Below, piece by piece: positions 41,689-51,700 of a DNA stretch of 64,000 nucleotides. A model generated the notes under the pieces. It was given only the letters and a program-made list of their open reading frames with translations, did no database searches and had not been told where the DNA came from. The stretch spans positions 62,001-126,000 of the forward strand of contig PDRY01000015.1 in NCBI GenBank assembly GCA_002748265.1, given 5' to 3'. Numbering within the stretch: the stretch's first letter is position 1; each line of letters opens with the position of its first letter. This DNA is from Rhodobacterales bacterium. GTDB taxonomy: Bacteria > Pseudomonadota > Alphaproteobacteria > Rhodobacterales > Rhodobacteraceae. The position numbers and the translations under genes were made by a program.

Positions 41689-42690
41689 TCAGCGGCTTCG
41701 ATCGTTTTTCACGTCCTTGGCCGAGCGCACCATCTTGCCAAACGCCTTGTAGCGGGCGCGGGCCTCGTGGACGGTCTCGCTCGCGTGGCGCGCCTCGCGG
41801 GCCAGTTTGCGCCACCGCTCCAGCCGCGCGGGGTCCAGATCGCCCGCCTCAATCGCCGCTTTCACCGCGCAGCCGGGCTCACTGTCGTGATCGCAATCGC
41901 GGAAACGACAGCCATGGGCCAGGTCGGTGATGTCGGAAAAGGTTTCCGCCACGCCATCTTCGCCGCCGGCCAGACGCAGTTCGCGGATGCCGGGGGTGTC
42001 GATGATCCAGCCGCCCGCCTGGGTCGGGCGCAGGCTGCGCGCGGTGGTGGTGTGGCGGCCTTTCGCATCGTCCTCGCGGATGCCCGCTGTGGCCTCTTCT
42101 GCGCCCGTGAGCCCGTTGAGCAAGGTCGTCTTGCCCACACCGGACGATCCCAAAAGCGCAAGGGTCTGCCCGGAGCGGCACCATGGCGCCAGCCGGTCGG
42201 CCTCGTGGCGGGCATCCACGGCAATCGCCGTCACCAGCGGGCCAAGCTTTTCGGCCTGGGGGATCAGGGGCGCGGAATCGCCCAGATCGGCCTTGGTCAG
42301 AACGATGAGCGGCAGGCACCCGGCGCTATGGGCAAGCGCGAGGTAGCGCTCCAACCGGGCGATGTTGAAGTCAGCGTTGCAGCTGGTCACGATGCCGAGC
42401 GTATCGACATTGGCCGCGATCAGCTGCCGCCCGACACCGCCCGCCGCACCGCGCTCCAGACAGGTGGCACGCGGCAGCACGCGCAGGACGGCCTCGCCGT
42501 CATGCACCACCCAATCCCCCACGGCGAGCGTTTCGGCCCCTGCGGGGATTCGCAGGCTGACAGGTTCGGGCGCTAGCGCGTCGCAGCGGTCGCGGTGGAT
42601 GGCGGCGATGCGGGCGGGGGTTTCCCCTTCGCGCAACTCGCGGGCAAAAGAAGAGGTCCAGCCGAGGCCGGAGAGATCATTCATTGTCAT
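41689..42690 (-). CDS. rsgA: Ribosome small subunit-dependent GTPase A
   Basis: A circularly permuted GTPase that matures the 30S subunit, 333 residues. The order is OB fold, then G4 (VLTKAD), G1 (GSSGVGKTTLLNGL) and G3 (DTPG), followed by a C-terminal zinc site (CRFRDCDHDSEPGC). The start at 42690 follows AAGGATT; ATG 42684 is in frame. It lies between the SRP RNA gene and dnaX on the same strand. Confidence 0.93.
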   Translation of the reverse strand: MTMNDLSGLGWTSSFARELREGETPARIAAIHRDRCDALAPEPVSLRIPAGAETLAVGDWVVHDGEAVLRVLPRATCLERGAAGGVGRQLIAANVDTLGIVTSCNADFNIARLERYLALAHSAGCLPLIVLTKADLGDSAPLIPQAEKLGPLVTAIAVDARHEADRLAPWCRSGQTLALLGSSGVGKTTLLNGLTGAEEATAGIREDDAKGRHTTTARSLRPTQAGGWIIDTPGIRELRLAGGEDGVAETFSDITDLAHGCRFRDCDHDSEPGCAVKAAIEAGDLDPARLERWRKLAREARHASETVHEARARYKAFGKMVRSAKDVKNDRSR

Positions 42691-42798
42691 AGGGATAAAT
42701 CCTTGCGGAACGTCAGAAAAAGCACGTTCAGCGGAGTGAGACACTCCGCAAAGGGAACCGGGTCTCCATGGACTGTCCTCCTTCGCAAGGGATCAACG

Positions 42799-42896
42799 GT
42801 GAGAGGCTGACAACGACCCAAGCGGGGCTCGTTACGGCTGCTTCCTTCCGGACCTGACCGGGTTGGCGAGGCGCTCGCCCGCGCCAACCTCTCTCG
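42799..42896 (-). ncRNA. ffs: Signal recognition particle (4.5S) RNA
   Basis: On the minus strand, the conserved SRP hairpin core GGTCAGGTCCGGAAGGAAGC is present, inside a longer stem. The ends pair as GAGAGGTTG at the 5' side with CAGCCTCTC at the 3' side, giving about 98 bases. It is the RNA bound by Ffh. The ends are approximate. rsgA and dnaX lie downstream. Confidence 0.95.
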
Positions 42897-42935
42897 CCCT
42901 ATTTAAGGCGCGTGGCCGGGAGTCTCAAGGGGGGC

Positions 42936-43178
42936 TCAGCGGCGCCAATGCGTGGGCACGATGATCAGCGCCCCGGCGGCCGAGATCACGGCATCCAGGC
43001 CGGGGCTGCCAAAGCTGACATTGAACATCGAGCGGATGAAGAAAAACAGCATCGCCCCGCCAAGCGCGATGATGACCGATGGCAGATAGCCGTTGCGGAC
43101 AAAACCCGTCTGCTCCGCGATATAGCCGACAAAAGCGCCGATCACGAAGGTTCCGATCATCGAATAGAAGAACAGCAT
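42936..43178 (-). CDS. Small membrane protein of about 80 residues
   Basis: An 80-residue protein with three hydrophobic stretches (FFYSMIGTFVIGAFVGYI, LPSVIIALGGAMLFFFI, LDAVISAAGALIIVPTHW). The Gly-rich layout resembles the GlsB/YeaQ/YmgE transglycosylase-associated family, but the match is weak. GAGG lies before the ATG, 9 bases after the fmt stop, so it is probably in the def-fmt operon. Function unknown. Confidence 0.7.
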   Translation of the reverse strand: MLFFYSMIGTFVIGAFVGYIAEQTGFVRNGYLPSVIIALGGAMLFFFIRSMFNVSFGSPGLDAVISAAGALIIVPTHWRR

Positions 43179-43187
43179 GGTGAAGCC

Positions 43188-44081
43188 TCAGGTCAAAGCG
43201 GCGGGCAGCGGGCTGCCACGCAGGAAACTTGCGCTGTCCTGCGCCGATTTACCAGCCCGTTGGGCGCGGGTGATCTCCACGGCGCCGGTGCCGCACGCAA
43301 TGGTGAAGCCGCCCAGAACCTCGCCGGGGGCGCCGCGCCCCTCCACCACGCGCGCGCCCAGCAGCTTGATCCGGGCGCCATCCGCCTCGCACCACGCGCC
43401 GGGGAACGGGGACAGCCCGCGGATCTGGCGGCTGATCTCTTCGGCGGGGCGGGTCCAGTCGATGCGGGCCTCGGCCTTGTCGATCTTGGCGGCGTAGGTC
43501 ACGCCCTCCTCGGGCTGTGGCACCGCGTCCATCGGCAGGCCGCGCAGAGCGTCCCCGATCAGGCGCGCGCCCATGAGCGAGAGCCGGTCATGAAGCGCTC
43601 CGGTGGTTTCTTCCGCGCCGATGTCGGTCGCCTCGCGCAGCAGAACGGGGCCGGTATCAAGCCCGGCCTCCATCTGCATGATGCAGATGCCGGTTTCCGC
43701 ATCGCCCGCCATGATCGCGCGGTGGATCGGCGCCGCGCCCCGCCACCGGGGCAGGAGCGAGGCGTGAATGTTCAGGCAGCCAAAGCGTGGCGCATCCAGA
43801 ACGGCCTGCGGCAAGATCAACCCATAGGCGACAACGACCGCAACATCGGCGTTCAGCGCGGCAAAGGCCGCCTGGTCCTCGGCGTCCTTCAGGCGCGCCG
43901 GGTGGCGAACCTCCAGCCCCAGCTCAAGAGCGCGGGCGTGAACAGGGGTCGGGCGGTCCTTCTTGCCGCGGCCCGCCGGACGCGGGGGCTGGCAGTAGAC
44001 GGCCACGACCTCGTGCTCTGCCGCGACGGCCTCAAGCACCGGCACCGAAAAGTCCGGCGTTCCCATGAAGATCACGCGCAT
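43188..44081 (-). CDS. fmt: Methionyl-tRNA formyltransferase
   Basis: Formylates initiator Met-tRNA with 10-formyl-THF, 297 residues. [18 protein letters not shown] is the N-terminus, [15 protein letters not shown] holds the catalytic Asn/His, and the C-terminal OB-like tRNA-binding domain starts after [11 protein letters not shown]. Its ATG overlaps the upstream deformylase-like stop by one base. Grouping with def is conserved, because deformylase removes what this enzyme adds. Confidence 0.95.
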   Translation of the reverse strand: MRVIFMGTPDFSVPVLEAVAAEHEVVAVYCQPPRPAGRGKKDRPTPVHARALELGLEVRHPARLKDAEDQAAFAALNADVAVVVAYGLILPQAVLDAPRFGCLNIHASLLPRWRGAAPIHRAIMAGDAETGICIMQMEAGLDTGPVLLREATDIGAEETTGALHDRLSLMGARLIGDALRGLPMDAVPQPEEGVTYAAKIDKAEARIDWTRPAEEISRQIRGLSPFPGAWCEADGARIKLLGARVVEGRGAPGEVLGGFTIACGTGAVEITRAQRAGKSAQDSASFLRGSPLPAALT

Positions 44082-44581
44082 CAGGCTCTCCGCAGTTTGG
44101 CGGCCCGCTTCACCAGCCGCTCACGCTTGAGCTTGGACAGGTGGTGAAAGTAGAGCTTGCCGTTCAGGTGGTCGATCTGGTGCTGCACCGATGTGGCCCA
44201 GAGCCCGACAAAGTCCCGCTCCTCCACATCGCCCTGATCGTTGAGAAACCGCACGGTCACGGCGCGCGGACGCTCAATCACGGCCGACACGCCCGGCAGG
44301 TTGGGGCTGGCCTCTTCGTGGGCGCGCATCTGCACGCTGGCGTGGAGCACCTCAGGGTTGGCCATCCGCACCGCCTGCCCGCGCGCATCGCTGGCATCGA
44401 CAACGGCAAGCCGCAGGCCCACGCCGATCTGCGGCGCGGCCAGTCCGACACCGGGCATGGCCTCCATCGTGTCGATCATGTCGTCCCAGGTCGCGCGGAT
44501 GTCATCGGTGATCTCGGTCACCGGCGCGGCGACGGCGCGCAAGCGCGGATCAGGCCAGGGCAGGCAAGCGCGCGCGGTCAC
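44081..44581 (-). CDS. Peptide deformylase paralogue lacking catalytic residues
   Basis: A 166-residue deformylase-fold protein. Motif 1 GVGLAAPQ is intact, but motif 2 is EEASPNLP where the active copy has EEGCLSIP, so the metal-ligand Cys is Ser92. Motif 3 is HQIDH where the active copy has HEIDH, so the catalytic Glu is Gln135. Metal binding and hydrolysis should be lost or weak. It overlaps the true def by 4 bases (ATGA) and fmt by 1 base, so it is kept in step with both. A ribosome-binding, regulatory or different enzymatic role is possible. Confidence 0.85.
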   Translation of the reverse strand: MTARACLPWPDPRLRAVAAPVTEITDDIRATWDDMIDTMEAMPGVGLAAPQIGVGLRLAVVDASDARGQAVRMANPEVLHASVQMRAHEEASPNLPGVSAVIERPRAVTVRFLNDQGDVEERDFVGLWATSVQHQIDHLNGKLYFHHLSKLKRERLVKRAAKLRRA

Positions 44582-45099
44582 AGCCGGGCTCGCTCGCGCT
44601 TCAGCTTGACCATCTTGCGGGTGATCATCTGCCGCTTCATGGGGCCGAGGTAGTCAATGAACAGCTTGCCGTTCAGGTGGTCGATCTCGTGCTGGACGCA
44701 GGTCGCCCAAAGCCCGGTGAAGACCTCGCTTTGCGCATTCCCGTTCACGTCCATCCACGCCACTTCAACCTCTGCGGGGCGGGTGACTTCGGCGTATTGG
44801 TCGGGGATCGACAGGCAGCCCTCTTCGTAGACGTTCAGATCGTCCGACGAGGCCACGATCTGCGGGTTCACCAGCACCATCGGGCGCGGGGGCGTGTCAT
44901 CGTCCTTCACGCAGTCCATTACCAGCATACGGTTGAGCACCCCCACCTGGGGCGCCGCAAGGCCGATGCCGGGGGCGTGATACATGGTTTCCAACATGTC
45001 CTCGGCCTGCAGACGCAGTTCGTCAGACATGTCGGCCACGGGGTCGCAGACCTTTTTCAGGCGGGGATCGGGATGGATCAGGATCGGGCGCAAACTCAT
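44578..45099 (-). CDS. def: Peptide deformylase
   Basis: Fe/Zn enzyme that removes the N-formyl group from nascent proteins, 173 residues. The three motifs are complete: GIGLAAPQ, EEGCLS (Cys95) and QHEIDH (His137, Glu138, His141). The ATG at 45099 gives the usual MSLRPILIHPDPRL start; an upstream ATG at 45117 is less likely. It heads an operon with its degenerate paralogue, fmt and a small membrane protein, and is divergent from patB. Confidence 0.95.
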   Translation of the reverse strand: MSLRPILIHPDPRLKKVCDPVADMSDELRLQAEDMLETMYHAPGIGLAAPQVGVLNRMLVMDCVKDDDTPPRPMVLVNPQIVASSDDLNVYEEGCLSIPDQYAEVTRPAEVEVAWMDVNGNAQSEVFTGLWATCVQHEIDHLNGKLFIDYLGPMKRQMITRKMVKLKRERARL

Positions 45100-45192
45100 G
45101 CCGACCAAATAGGCCATGCCCGGCCTTGGCGCAATGCGACTTCACCCCGGGCGATGGCTGCGGTAGCGTCCCGCAAACCTGAAGGAGACCCC

Positions 45193-46362
45193 ATGAATTT
45201 CGACGAAGAGATCGACCGCTTCGGAACCCACTCTGTCAAATGGGATATGATGGAGAAGATCTACGGCGTCCCCGCCAAGGACGGTCTGTCGATGTGGGTG
45301 GCCGATATGGACTTCCGCCCGCCTGCATCGGTGCAGACCGCGCTGCAAAAGATGCTCGATCATGGGATCTATGGCTATTACGGCGATGAGGCCCCGTATC
45401 TGGACGCGATCCGCTGGTGGATGTCAGAGCGCCACGGATGGAGCGTCGAGCGGAGCGAGATCTTCACAACCCACGGGCTGGTGAACGGAACCGGGCTGTG
45501 CGTGGACGCCTTCACCGATCCGGGCGATGCGGTGGTGCTGATGACCCCGGTCTATCACGCCTTTGCCCGCGTCATCAAAGCCGCGGGCCGCGAGATCCGC
45601 GAATGCGAACTGGCGATCAAAGACGGCCGCTATGTGCTCGACACTGACGCGTGGGACGCGCAGATGACCGGCTCTGAAAAGCTGCTGATGCTGTGCTCCC
45701 CGCACAATCCGGGCGGCCGCGTCTGGACCCGCGAGGAACTGGAACAGGTCGCCGCCTTCGCGCGCCGCCACGACCTGATCCTGGTCAGCGACGAGATCCA
45801 TCACGATCTGGTCTTCCCCGGCCACAGCCACACGCCCATGGCCCTGATCGACGACATTCGCGATCGGCTGGTGATGATGACCGCGACGACCAAGACCTTC
45901 AACATCGCCGGATCCCATACCGGCAATGTCATCATCCACGATGAAGCCCTGCGCGCCCGGTTCGGAGCCCGCATGGCGGGGCTGGGCCTGTCGCCCAACT
46001 CCTTCGGGTTGTTCATGGCCGAAGCGGCCTACACCCCCGAAGGCGCCGCTTGGGTGGACGATCTGGTCGCCTATCTGGACGGCAACCGCCGCCTGTTCGA
46101 TGACGCGGTGAACGCGATCCCGGGCCTGCGCTCCATGCCGCTGGAGGCCACGTATCTGAGCTGGGTCGATTTCGGCGGCACTGGGATGCCGCGCGAAGAC
46201 TTCACGGCCCGCGTCGAACAAGGCGCCCGCATCGCTGCCAACCATGGCCCGACCTTCGGCAAGGGCGGGGACAGCTTCCTGCGCTTCAACCTTGCCACGC
46301 CCCGCGCGCGGGTGGTCGAGGCCGCGGATCGTCTTGCACAGGCGTTCCGGGACCTTCAGTGA
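45193..46362 (+). CDS. patB: MalY/PatB family aminotransferase (C-S lyase)
   Basis: A fold type I PLP enzyme of 389 residues. The N-terminus TDLSVKWD-like sequence (GTHSVKWDMMEKIYG), ADMDFRPP and SDEIHHDLVFPG are characteristic of the MalY/PatB cystathionine beta-lyase group; the PLP Lys is in TTKTFNIAG. It breaks C-S bonds in cystathionine or cysteine conjugates. AAGGAG precedes the ATG. Its stop overlaps the next GTG (GTGA). Confidence 0.88.
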   Translation: MNFDEEIDRFGTHSVKWDMMEKIYGVPAKDGLSMWVADMDFRPPASVQTALQKMLDHGIYGYYGDEAPYLDAIRWWMSERHGWSVERSEIFTTHGLVNGTGLCVDAFTDPGDAVVLMTPVYHAFARVIKAAGREIRECELAIKDGRYVLDTDAWDAQMTGSEKLLMLCSPHNPGGRVWTREELEQVAAFARRHDLILVSDEIHHDLVFPGHSHTPMALIDDIRDRLVMMTATTKTFNIAGSHTGNVIIHDEALRARFGARMAGLGLSPNSFGLFMAEAAYTPEGAAWVDDLVAYLDGNRRLFDDAVNAIPGLRSMPLEATYLSWVDFGGTGMPREDFTARVEQGARIAANHGPTFGKGGDSFLRFNLATPRARVVEAADRLAQAFRDLQ

Positions 46363-46871
46363 AGCGGCTGATCCTGCTGATGCTGGGTCTGCTCGCCCTT
46401 CTGGCCGCGCTCTTTCTGGAGCTGCCGCAGCCGGGCCAGCCCGCCCTGACGCAGGATGTGGAGAAGATCGTGATCGACAAGTCAGACCGCCTCATGCAGG
46501 TCTATGCCGATGGCCGCGCGGTGAAAACCTACGCGGTGGCGCTTGGCTTTGCGCCCGACGGCGACAAGGCCCGCCAGGGCGACGGGCGCACGCCCGAAGG
46601 CACGTTCCGCGTGGATCGCCGCAACGGGCAAAGCCGCTATCACCTGTCGCTCGGGCTCGATTATCCGCAGCCCGAAGACCGGGCCCGCGCCGATGCCGGC
46701 GGCTATGACCCGGGGGGAGACATCTTCATCCACGGCCAGCCCAGGGGCATCGCGGCCGGGATGAAGCTGGCCGGAGACTGGACGGCGGGCTGCATCGCTG
46801 TCTCCAATGCCGAGATCGAAGAGCTGTTTGCGCATGTCGCGCTCGGCACCCTTGTGGAGATCCGCCCATGA
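46359..46871 (+). CDS. L,D-transpeptidase (YkuD) family protein
   Basis: A 170-residue YkuD-fold protein with an N-terminal signal anchor (LILLMLGLLALLAALFL). The catalytic block is IFIHGQ with His125, and then DWTAGCIAVSN with Cys145, matching the HG..S/T-x-GC pattern. It could crosslink peptidoglycan or anchor proteins in the periplasm. It begins at a GTG overlapping the patB stop and ends with an ATGA overlap into cobC, an odd place for a cell-wall gene. Confidence 0.87.
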   Translation: MKRLILLMLGLLALLAALFLELPQPGQPALTQDVEKIVIDKSDRLMQVYADGRAVKTYAVALGFAPDGDKARQGDGRTPEGTFRVDRRNGQSRYHLSLGLDYPQPEDRARADAGGYDPGGDIFIHGQPRGIAAGMKLAGDWTAGCIAVSNAEIEELFAHVALGTLVEIRP

Positions 46872-47803
46872 CCCGCGATCACGGAGGCGGCATTGACGCC
46901 GCAGCAGCCCGCTGGGGCGGCGCCCGCAGCGCATGGCTGGACCTGTCGACCGGGATCAACCCGGTGCCCTACCGGGTGACTGTCGCGCCCGACGCCTGGA
47001 CCGCGCTGCCGGACCGCGCCGCTCTGGAGCGGCTGATCACGGCGGCCCGACGGTTCTGGTCCGTGCCGGACAGCGCCGCCGTGCTGGCCGCGCCCGGCGC
47101 CTCGGCGCTGATCGCTCAGATGCCCGCGGCCCTTGGCGCCCCCGCGCGGGTGGCGATCCCCGGCCCGACCTATAACGAACACGAAGCCGCCTTTGCCGCA
47201 GCGGGATGGCAGATGGGTAGGGACCCCGATGCGATGGTCGTTGTCCACCCCAACAACCCCGACGGGCGTTTGTGGCAGGCAGAGGAGCTCACCGCTCCGA
47301 TCTGCATCATCGACGAGAGCTTTTGCGACATCGTTCCCGAGCGATCCCTGATGGCCGAAGCCACCCGCCCCGGCACGGTGATCCTCAAGAGCTTTGGCAA
47401 GTTCTGGGGGCTGGCGGGGGCGCGGCTTGGCTTTGCAATCGGAGATCCGCAGATCCTCGCCCGGCTCGCCACTGCACTTGGGCCGTGGGCGGTCTCTGGT
47501 CCGGCCCTGTCCATCGGCGCGGACGCGCTAGAGGACGCGGCTTGGGCGGCGCAGACGCGCGCGCGGCTGGCGGAGGATTCGCAGCGCATGGATGCGCTGA
47601 TGACCGCACGGGGGGCGCAACTGGCCGGGGGCACGCCGCTCTTCCGACTCTACCGCGTCGAGGATGCCACCCAGTGGCAGGACCATCTGGCGCGCAGCAA
47701 GGTACTGACCCGCGTTTTCCCCTACGATCCCCATTGGCTGCGCCTTGGCCTGCCCGCCCCGGATCGCTGGGACCAGTTCGAGAAAGCTCTGAGCGCAGGA
47801 TGA
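46868..47803 (+). CDS. cobC: Threonine-phosphate decarboxylase (CobC type)
   Basis: A PLP enzyme of cobalamin synthesis that makes (R)-1-amino-2-propanol phosphate, 311 residues. The N-terminus [14 protein letters not shown] and [13 protein letters not shown] match CobC; HPNNPDG and the PLP Lys in [17 protein letters not shown] are clear. It overlaps both neighbours by 4 bases (ATGA). Named CobD in Salmonella. Its product joins cobyric acid via the next gene's enzyme. Confidence 0.9.
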   Translation: MTRDHGGGIDAAAARWGGARSAWLDLSTGINPVPYRVTVAPDAWTALPDRAALERLITAARRFWSVPDSAAVLAAPGASALIAQMPAALGAPARVAIPGPTYNEHEAAFAAAGWQMGRDPDAMVVVHPNNPDGRLWQAEELTAPICIIDESFCDIVPERSLMAEATRPGTVILKSFGKFWGLAGARLGFAIGDPQILARLATALGPWAVSGPALSIGADALEDAAWAAQTRARLAEDSQRMDALMTARGAQLAGGTPLFRLYRVEDATQWQDHLARSKVLTRVFPYDPHWLRLGLPAPDRWDQFEKALSAG

Positions 47804-48687
47804 TCCTCACAGCCGCCCTCTTGCTGGACGCCGTTTTCGGGGAGCCTCGCTGGCTCTGGTCCCGCCTGCCCCACCCGGCGGTGCTGATGGGGCGCGCGGT
47901 CTCCGCCGCCGACCGTCACCTGAACACCGGCTCCGCGCGGCGCATAAAGGGCGTTGCCGCGATCCTGCTTCTGGCCGCCGCCGCATGGCTGATCGGGGCC
48001 GCAATCACGGAACTGACCGGCCCGATTGGCACCACCCTTGCCGCTGCGGTCCTGCTCGCGCAGCGCTCGCTCTGCGATCACGTGCGCGCCGTGGCGAGCG
48101 CTCTGCGCAAAGGCCTGCCCGGAGGCCGCCGCAGCGTGGCCCTGATCGTCGGGCGTGACACCGCCGATATGGACGGCCCCGCCATCTCCCGCGCCGCGAT
48201 TGAGAGCGCCGCCGAAAACCTCTCGGACGGTGTGATCGCCCCCGCTTTCTGGTTCGCGATTGCCGGGCTGCCGGGCATGATGGCCTACAAGATGGTCAAC
48301 ACCGCCGATTCCATGATCGGCCACCGGACCCCGCGCCATGAGTCCTTCGGCTGGGCGGCCGCACGGCTCGACGATCTGCTGAACCTCGCCCCTGCCCGGC
48401 TCACCGCGCTTCTGCTGTGGCGCAGCGGCTCCGCCCGGGACATCGCCCGCGAGGCCGGCCAGCACCGCAGTCCCAACGCCGGATGGCCGGAAGCAGCCAT
48501 GGCTCGCGCGCTCAATATCGCGCTGTCCGGTCCGCGCAGCTATCACGGACGGACCGAACCGCTTCCCTGGGTCCATCCCGAGGGCATCCGTTACCCCGGA
48601 GCAAACGACATTGAGGCTGCCACCCGGCTACTTTGGCAGGCATGGACCATCACGCTGATACTGTCGGTCTCAGCGGCGCTGCTCTGA
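47800..48687 (+). CDS. cobD: Adenosylcobinamide-phosphate synthase (CobD/CbiB)
   Basis: An inner-membrane enzyme that attaches aminopropanol phosphate to adenosylcobyric acid, 295 residues. [26 protein letters not shown] is the family N-terminus, and [36 protein letters not shown] is highly conserved. Several hydrophobic segments are present. It overlaps cobC (ATGA), forming the last step pair in this cluster. It is convergent with smc. Confidence 0.93.
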   Translation: MILTAALLLDAVFGEPRWLWSRLPHPAVLMGRAVSAADRHLNTGSARRIKGVAAILLLAAAAWLIGAAITELTGPIGTTLAAAVLLAQRSLCDHVRAVASALRKGLPGGRRSVALIVGRDTADMDGPAISRAAIESAAENLSDGVIAPAFWFAIAGLPGMMAYKMVNTADSMIGHRTPRHESFGWAAARLDDLLNLAPARLTALLLWRSGSARDIAREAGQHRSPNAGWPEAAMARALNIALSGPRSYHGRTEPLPWVHPEGIRYPGANDIEAATRLLWQAWTITLILSVSAALL

Positions 48688-48733
48688 CCGGACTCCGCCA
48701 CTTCGCTATACAGATGTGATCGGGAGAGCGGCC

Positions 48734-51700
48734 TCACGCCACCAGAGCTTCCGCCTTCTTCAAATCGACCGACACAAGCTGGCTCACGCCCTGCTCCTGC
48801 ATGGTGACCCCGAACAGCCGGTCCATCCGGCTCATTGTCACCGCGTGGTGGGTGATGATGAGGAACCGCGTCTCCGTCCGGCGGGTCATTTCGTCCAGAA
48901 GGTCACAGAACCGGCCCACATTGGCGTCATCCAGAGGCGCGTCGACCTCGTCCAGCACACAGATCGGCGCCGGATTCGCCAGGAACACCGCAAAGATCAG
49001 CGCTAGCGCGGTCAGGGTCTGTTCCCCGCCCGACAGAAGGCTAAGCGTTGATAGTTTCTTGCCCGGAGGCTGGCAGAGGATTTCCAGCCCGGCGTCCAGA
49101 GGATCGTCGCTCTCGACCATCTCCAGCCGCGCCTCGCCGCCGCCAAAGAGATGTTTGAACAAGATGCCGAAGCTCTCGTTCACCTCCTCAAAAGCGGTCA
49201 GCAGCCGCTCGCGCCCTTCGCGGTTGAGCGCCGAGATGGCAGAGCGCAGCGTGCCGATGGCGGCCTCCAGATCGACCTTTTCGGACACAAGACGATCATG
49301 CTCCTCCTGCACCTCGCGGCTGTCTTCCTCCGCACGCAGGTTCACCGCGCCAAGCGCGTCGCGCTGCCGTTTGAGCCGGGCGACCTCGGTCTCTAGCGCA
49401 TCGCTGCTGGGCATGTCGGTGGCGAAATCGCCAAGGCTTTCGCGCAGCCCCTCGGGGGTCTGTTCCAAAGCCTCGTCGATCCGCTCAGCTGCGGCCTCAA
49501 CCGTCTCGCGGGCGCCGTCGCGGCGGGCTTCCGCCCCGGCCCGCGCCTCGCGCGCCTCCGACGCCAGCCGTTCCGCTTCACGTGCCTCCAGGGCGGCCTC
49601 CCGCAGCGCTGTCTCCCCGGCCGCAAGAGCATCAGAGGACGCCTTCCGACGCGTCTCGGCCTCTTCGATCTTCCCGGCAAGCGCTGCACGATCCGCGGCA
49701 ATCGCTTCGGGCCGCCCTCTGGCATCTTCCAGATCGGTCTCTGCCTGCGCGCGCTGACGGGCCAGATCGCCCAGCCGAGCGCCCGCGCTGTCCAGACGCT
49801 TGCGCCAGTTGGTCAGCTCCTGCGTCACCTGGCCAAGGCGCCGCGTGCGCGCCTCGCCGTCGCGCGACACTTCATCCAGAGCAGACCGCCGGGCCATCAG
49901 GGTCATCCGCGCGGCCTCAACCGTGACCTTCACGTCCTCGACCCGCGCCCGCGCCGCGTCCAGATCGTCGAGCCCGCGCAGCGCCGCTTCGGCCTCTGCC
50001 AAGGACCGCCCGGCCTCGCCTGCCTCGTCTTCGTGACGGCGCAGGGCGATGGCGGCGCTTTCGGCCTTGCTTTCGGCCATGGCCTTGTCGGCTTCCGCGC
50101 GGCTCAATCGGCGGCTGGCTTCCGTCACCAGACGGTCGGCCTCACGGCGGGCATCGCGCGCGGTGCGGTCGGCACGGGTCAGCTCTTCGAGCTGCGCGGC
50201 GATCGCGCGGTGAGCGTCTTGCGCGCCGGTCAATGCGGTCTCTGCCTCTTCGGCCTCGCCGCGCAACGCTTCCAGCCGGTTCATCTGTTCGAGCCGCTGC
50301 GCCGCCGCAGATGGAGCATCCGCCGCCGCCAGCCGCAACCCATCCCACCGCCAGAGATCCCCGGCCCGCGACACAAGCCGCTGCCCGGGGCGCAGCGCCG
50401 CTTGCAACGCGCCGCCTTCTGCAGGATCCACCACGCCGATCTGATCCAGACGGCGCCGCAGCGTCGCCGGGCCGGTCACCTGCGCAGCCAAGGCCTGCGT
50501 CCCCGCCGGTAGCGGCTGCGTCTCATCATAATCCGGCAGAGCGGCCCAGCCCGATCCGTCCGCCTCCACCAAAGGCGCTTTAAGATCATCCGCCAAAGCG
50601 GCGCCCAACGCCGCCTCGAAGCCCGGCGCGACGCGGATCTGATCGAGAAGCTGCGCCCCGCCCGAGCGGTCCCGCTCCAGCAAACGGGTGAGCGCCGCGA
50701 CCTCGGCCCGCAGTGCCTTGGCGGCGGCTTCGGCCTCCGACAGGCTGGCGCGGGCCTCGCCTTCAGCGGTCTGAGCCTGCGCACGCGCGGCTTCGGTCTG
50801 GGTCAGCGCGTCTTCGGCGCGGGTTGCGGTCTGCGCGGCTTCTTCGGCTTCGCGGGCGGCGGCGGTATGATCGCCCTCCGCCTTCCCCTGCGCGTCCTTC
50901 GCCGCAGTCTGCGCGGCGCGCGCCGTTTCGGCGGCCTGCTGGCTCTTCTCCTGAAGCTTACGGCTGTCGTCGATCAGGCGCTTGGCGGATTGATGGCGGG
51001 CGGAAAGCCGGGCGACATCTTCGGTCAGCACCTGCAAATCGCCTTCCCGCGCCGACAGAACCTCGCTCGCCTCATGGGCCGCGTCCTGCGCCTGCGCGAG
51101 CTTGGCCTCATGGCCCTCTCCTGCGGCGCCAAGCTCCGCCTGTTCCGCTTCCAGCGTGGCGATTGAGCTTCCCGCGTCGGCGTTCAGCCCCTCTTCGCGG
51201 GCGCTGTCGCGGTCGATCTGTTCAATCCGCTTGGTCAGCCCGCGGATGCGCCCGCGCGCCTGATCCTCTTTCTCGGAAAGCTGGTCACGCTCGATGGTCA
51301 GACGCTGCAGCAGCGCGCTTGCGATCGCCTCTTCTTCGCGCAGCGCGGGAAGCGCACCTTCCGCCCTCTCGCGCCCGGCTTCGGCCTCGCGGGCCTCGCG
51401 CTCCGCCCCGGCGGCGGCGGTCAGTTTCTCACGCAGGAACGCTTCGGCGGCAGCCAGAGCCTCTCCGGCCTCCTGCCAGCGGCGCAGTAACAACCCGCCC
51501 TCGGCCTGCCGAAGCTGGCCCCCGATCTCGCGGTAACGCGCGGCCTGCTTGGCCTGCCGGGCAAGGCTGGACAACTGCCCGCCCAGCTGTTCGATCACAT
51601 CGTCCACCCGCAGCAGGTTCTGCTCCGCGCCTTTCAGCTTCAGCTCGGCCTCATGGCGCCGCTGATAGAGCCCCGAGATCCCCGCCGCTTCCTCAAGGAT

